Assembly: GCA_964548165.1 (NCBI GenBank)
Contig: CAZJQD010000034.1
Coordinates: forward strand, 1-33,724
Direction: 5' to 3'
Origin: CAZJQD01 sp964548165 [NCBI: uncultured bacterium]
Lineage (GTDB): Bacteria; UBA8481
DNA: 33,724 nt
Under the pieces are notes generated by a model, which made no database searches, was not told the origin of the DNA, and was given only the letters and a program-made list of their open reading frames with translations. Made by a program: the position numbers and the translations under genes. Position 1 is the stretch's first letter. Each line of letters starts with the position of its first letter. Positions 30,593-33,724 of the stretch are shown piece after piece.

Positions 30593-31315
30593 ATGATCCT
30601 CATCCAGTCGCTGACGATGTCCTACGGCTCGTTCCGTGCCGTCGACGGGTTGGACCTGTCGGTCGGGGCCGGGGAGATCGTGGCGCTCCTGGGTCCCAAC
30701 GGCGCCGGCAAGACGACGACCCTGAAGACCCTGGCGGGGCTCCTCAGGCCGCAATCGGGGACCGTGACGATCGCGGGCTCGGATGTCCTCAACGACGCCA
30801 TCACCGCGCGGGCGGCAACGGCCTACCTCCCTGACAAGCCCCACCTCTATGAGCTCCTCTCGGGATGGGAGTATCTCACGTTCGTCGCGGGGCTCTGGGG
30901 CCTCCCGCCGGACGGGGCCTGGAGCGATCTCGCTCAACGCCACCTGGAAGCGCTCGGCCTCGCCGACGTCCGGCACGACCTCCTCGAGTCCTACTCGCAG
31001 GGGATGCGCCAGAAGCTGCTTCTGGTCGCGGGACTCCTCCACGAGCCCTCCGCCTGGATCCTGGACGAGCCGATGAGCGGGCTCGATCCGCGCGCCGCGC
31101 GTCAGATGCAGGATCTCCTCCGCGCCGAGGCCGACCGCGGCGCCGCCGTCCTGCTCTCCACGCACCTGTTGGACCTGGCGGAACGGATGTGCGATCGCAT
31201 CGCCATCCTGGACCATGGCCGCAAGATCGCCGAGGGCACGGTCGAGGAATTGCAGGGACGTCACGACGAATGCCTGGAGGAACTCTTCCTCCGCCTCACC
31301 GCGGAGGCGGAGTGA
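30593..31315 (+). CDS. ABC transporter ATP-binding protein (second ABC-2 exporter)
   Basis: 240 residues, complete. Walker A GPNGAGKT (34-41), signature YSQGM (134-138), Walker B WILDEP (155-160), SGLDP, and switch His191 in STHLLD. The Q-loop position reads YLPDKPHLYELLSG, the form seen in ABC-2 drug/polymer/lipid exporters. The start is ATG at 30593, 15 bp after the REP-like element, with only a weak ribosome site. The stop overlaps the GTG of the permease by four bases. The permease stop in turn overlaps the radical SAM start, so the three genes form one coupled unit. The cargo could be a product of the radical SAM enzyme (inference). Confidence 0.93.
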   Translation: MILIQSLTMSYGSFRAVDGLDLSVGAGEIVALLGPNGAGKTTTLKTLAGLLRPQSGTVTIAGSDVLNDAITARAATAYLPDKPHLYELLSGWEYLTFVAGLWGLPPDGAWSDLAQRHLEALGLADVRHDLLESYSQGMRQKLLLVAGLLHEPSAWILDEPMSGLDPRAARQMQDLLRAEADRGAAVLLSTHLLDLAERMCDRIAILDHGRKIAEGTVEELQGRHDECLEELFLRLTAEAE

Positions 31316-33063
31316 GCGTCGGATCCGGGCGCGCCGGCAGGCCACGCGGCGTCGCGGGCCCTCGCGACGCCCTGCTCATTCTCGCCGCGGAGCTCCGGGG
31401 CGGCTTCAATCGCTGGCGGCGGGCCGATCGTCACGCCAGGCGGTTCCGCGCCGTGCTCCTTCTCCTCGCGGTCTTCGTCTCGATCCTCCTCTTCGCGGGG
31501 TCCTGGAGGGCGTTCCACTATCTCCATCACGGCCTTGTCGTCGCCCCCGAGCTCGGCCCCGCGATCACCATTCGTCTCATCGAGATGGCGCACCTCCTTT
31601 TCTTCGTCATGCTCTTCATCTCGGCGCTCTCGGTCTCGCTTTCGGTCCTCTACCTCGACCCGGAGATCGCCTTCCTGCGCTCGACGCCGGTCTCGCGCGG
31701 TTCCGTCCTCGCCGCGCGCCTGGTCGTCGTCTATGTCCGATCCTCCTGGTTCGTGCTCTTCACCGCGGCGCCGATCCTTCTCGGCTGGGCGGCCGCTCTC
31801 TCCGATGTCCGGCTCGTCCCAGTCCCGGAGGTGACGACCACCGCCCTCCCCCGCTTCGCCCTCTCGCTCGCCGTTCTCTCGGTCTACAACGTCATCCCCG
31901 CCCTCCTCGGGGCGGCGGCCGCCGTCTGCATCGCGCGGTTCGTGCCCGCCCGCCAGGCCAAGGTGGTCCTGATCCTGCTCTCGGTGATCGGGCTCTCACT
32001 GGCCATCGTAGGACTGAGAGCGATGACGCCGGAGCGTTTCCTCAGGCCCCGGATGGACGCCAGTGTCGGCGTTACCTTGGCCGCCATCGCGGCTCCGGCG
32101 TCGCCGTGGCTGCCATCCGGCTGGGCGGCACGCGCCAGCGTCGACGCGGATGCCGGAGCGGCCGGCGCCGTCGCGGTCGCCGCGCTCGCCGCCGCGCTCG
32201 TCGCGTGGCTGGCCGCCCGGGGCTTCCACGCGGAAGGCTTGGAGCGGTTCCTCGTGGAGCGCGACCAGCGACGATCGGCGCCGGGCCGCGACTTCGCGGC
32301 GCTCATGACGTCGGCCCTGCCACCCCCGCTGGCCCTCGTTGCCACGAAGGACCTCCGGCTCTTCGTCCGCGATCCCTCCCAATGGTCCCAGCTCATCATC
32401 CTCCTCGCGCTCGTCGTCATCTACGTCTTCAACTTCCGGCAGATGCAGGGCGAGGTCGGGAGCCTCTGGCTCCGCGACGTCCTCTCGCTCGTGAACCTCG
32501 CCATGGCCGGCTTCGTCCTCGTGGCCGTCTCGAACCGCTTCGTTTTCGCCGCGCTCTCGCTGGAAGGTCGCGCCATCTGGCTCGTCCGATCCTCGCCGTT
32601 CCCCATGCGCCACGTGCTCCGCGCCAAGGCCGCCGTCAGCCTGCTTCCCCTGCTTCTCCTGGCCGAGCTCATCACGGTCCTCGCGAACCACGCGCTCGGA
32701 ACGTCGACGGCCTTTGCCGTCGCCGCCGTGCTCCTCGTGGCGCTGATGTCGGGCGCCGTCACCCTGCTGGGAGTCGGCCTCGGCGCGCTCGCCCCCCGCT
32801 TCGATCTGCGCGACCCGGCCCAGATCGGCATGACCCCGGCAGGCATCCTCTTCATGGGTGTCGGGATCACCTACGTCGGCGGCACGGTACTCGCGGTTGC
32901 CACGGTGCTCATGGCGCGAGGCCGCTGGCAGTTCCTGGGCGAATCCCTGACACCGCTCATGTTCGTCGCGCCGGCTCTCGTCCTGCTCGGCTGGACCGTC
33001 CTCGCGACGCTTCTCCCCTGGCATCTCGGGCTCCGCCACTGCGAGTCCCTGGAGATCCGCTGA
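31312..33063 (+). CDS. large ABC-2-type permease
   Basis: 583 residues from GTG at 31312 (GTGA overlap with the ATPase); the open frame further upstream lies inside the ATPase gene and is not real. About a dozen hydrophobic segments fall in two halves, around residues 45-260 and 360-580, with a loop between them carrying FLVERDQRRSAPGRDF. The first half contains YLDPEIAFLRSTPVSRGSVLAARL and the second LEGRAIWLVRSSPFPMRHVLRAKA: the same (LxxLRSxPxxxxxVLxA+) coupling-type motif twice, which marks the family of long, internally duplicated ABC-2 permeases. It should work as the membrane part for the preceding ATPase. Confidence 0.85.
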   Translation: MSVGSGRAGRPRGVAGPRDALLILAAELRGGFNRWRRADRHARRFRAVLLLLAVFVSILLFAGSWRAFHYLHHGLVVAPELGPAITIRLIEMAHLLFFVMLFISALSVSLSVLYLDPEIAFLRSTPVSRGSVLAARLVVVYVRSSWFVLFTAAPILLGWAAALSDVRLVPVPEVTTTALPRFALSLAVLSVYNVIPALLGAAAAVCIARFVPARQAKVVLILLSVIGLSLAIVGLRAMTPERFLRPRMDASVGVTLAAIAAPASPWLPSGWAARASVDADAGAAGAVAVAALAAALVAWLAARGFHAEGLERFLVERDQRRSAPGRDFAALMTSALPPPLALVATKDLRLFVRDPSQWSQLIILLALVVIYVFNFRQMQGEVGSLWLRDVLSLVNLAMAGFVLVAVSNRFVFAALSLEGRAIWLVRSSPFPMRHVLRAKAAVSLLPLLLLAELITVLANHALGTSTAFAVAAVLLVALMSGAVTLLGVGLGALAPRFDLRDPAQIGMTPAGILFMGVGITYVGGTVLAVATVLMARGRWQFLGESLTPLMFVAPALVLLGWTVLATLLPWHLGLRHCESLEIR

Positions 33064-33724
33064 TGGGTACACCTCCGAGAACGACTCTTCCCTGGAAGGC
33101 CACCCTTTGCCTCACCTACGTCTGCAATCTTCGCTGCGGGTTCTGTCACATCTGGGAACGGCGGCCGGAGGGCGAGCTGACCTTCGACGAGTGGGACACG
33201 ATCCTCGCGAAGGCGCCACGCTTTCTCTGGGTCGATCTCACCGGCGGCGAACCGCTCGTGCGCCCGGACTTCCCCGTCCTTCTCGACGCCGTCATCGCCC
33301 GTCATCGCCCCCTCGTCGTGCACTTTCCAACGAACGGTTCGTTCCCGGGTCGGCTCCCGGAGCTGGCGAGGCGGGCGCGGGGATCGCGCCTTGTCGTCAC
33401 GGTCTCCATCGACGGGCCGCCCGAGCTCCACGACACGATGCGCGGCGTCGCGGGATCGTTTGCGCGGGCCGCGGAGTCCCTGCGGATCCTGAGATCGCTT
33501 CCCGGCGTCCAGGCGGCGGCCGGGATGACGTTGACGTCGCAGAACGAGCGCGAGGTCGCCGCGACCACGCGCGCGCTGGCGGAGGTAGTCCCGGGCTTTC
33601 GGTCGAGCGATCTCCACCTCAACTTCGCGCAGGTCTCCAGCCACTACTACGGCAACGCGCCCGCCGATTTCCAGGAGGCGACGGGGCTCCCGGCCTCTCC
33701 CGTGAAGGCGTGGCCGCCGGCGGC
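33063..33724 (+). CDS. radical SAM enzyme, N-terminal part (runs off the window)
   Basis: About 220 codons are visible with no stop before the edge. The iron-sulfur motif C21-x3-C25-x2-C28 lies in LTYVCNLRCGFCHIW, followed by the SAM-binding LTGGEPLV (GGEP at 61-64), FPTNGS and SIDGPPELHDTMRG. These are the standard blocks of radical SAM proteins of the MoaA/PqqE/SPASM type. The ATG at 33063 shares its A with the permease TGA (TGATG), so translation is coupled. The C-terminal part, which would show a SPASM or other auxiliary cluster, is outside the window, so the reaction (peptide maturation, cofactor or lipid chemistry) cannot be named. Confidence 0.9.
   Translation, partial: MGTPPRTTLPWKATLCLTYVCNLRCGFCHIWERRPEGELTFDEWDTILAKAPRFLWVDLTGGEPLVRPDFPVLLDAVIARHRPLVVHFPTNGSFPGRLPELARRARGSRLVVTVSIDGPPELHDTMRGVAGSFARAAESLRILRSLPGVQAAAGMTLTSQNEREVAATTRALAEVVPGFRSSDLHLNFAQVSSHYYGNAPADFQEATGLPASPVKAWPPA

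Overview
This is a GC-rich (by eye well above 60 %) bacterial chromosome segment with dense genes, frequent GTG/TTG starts and start/stop overlaps. The content suggests an uncultured envelope-rich bacterium: a 5270-residue secreted protein ending in a YPNPW-type C-terminal module, lamin-tail domains, class III (TadE/Flp-like) and type II pseudopilins, and an SGNH-hydrolase/TPR fusion. That mix is typical of FCB-group, Elusimicrobiota-like or related candidate phyla. The phylum is inference; no rRNA, tRNA or ribosomal gene is present to fix it.

Layout. 1-182: possible tail of a gene and a clear terminator. 183-1837 (- strand): a LysM exoprotein with its own promoter and a ThiF/MoeB-like protein carrying a heptapeptide repeat. 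1902-2981 (+): two paralogous small class III pseudopilin-like proteins, the second with a threonine-rich stalk and a C-terminal beta domain. 3014-9008 (-): a five-gene run, transcribed GYF-domain membrane protein, family 2 glycosyltransferase, NodU/CmcH-type carbamoyltransferase, GT-C membrane glycosyltransferase, membrane-anchored exported protein. 9043-12261 (+): an ABC ATPase/permease pair, a 342-bp intergenic stretch of inverted 9-bp repeat arrays, a membrane-anchored helical-repeat protein and a GspG-like pseudopilin. 12384-14567 (-): SGNH hydrolase/TPR protein. 14664-30476 (+): the giant exported protein, almost half of the window. 30593-33724 (+): a second ABC ATPase/permease pair translationally coupled to a radical SAM gene that runs off the window.

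How it may fit together. The glycosyltransferase/carbamoyltransferase run looks like a pathway that makes a polyprenyl-phosphate sugar, transfers it outside the membrane and decorates a glycan with carbamoyl groups. The Thr-rich pseudopilin that converges on it is an attractive acceptor (inference). The giant protein combines DOMON/CBM9-like domains, four lamin-tail domains, a parallel beta-helix of roughly 30 coils, Ig-like domains, eight Fn3-like repeats and a C-terminal sorting-like module, so it is probably a very large surface or secreted adhesin or carbohydrate-binding protein. Two copies of a palindromic REP-like element lie at 12264-12383 and 30482-30577, bracketing the SGNH/giant-protein pair.
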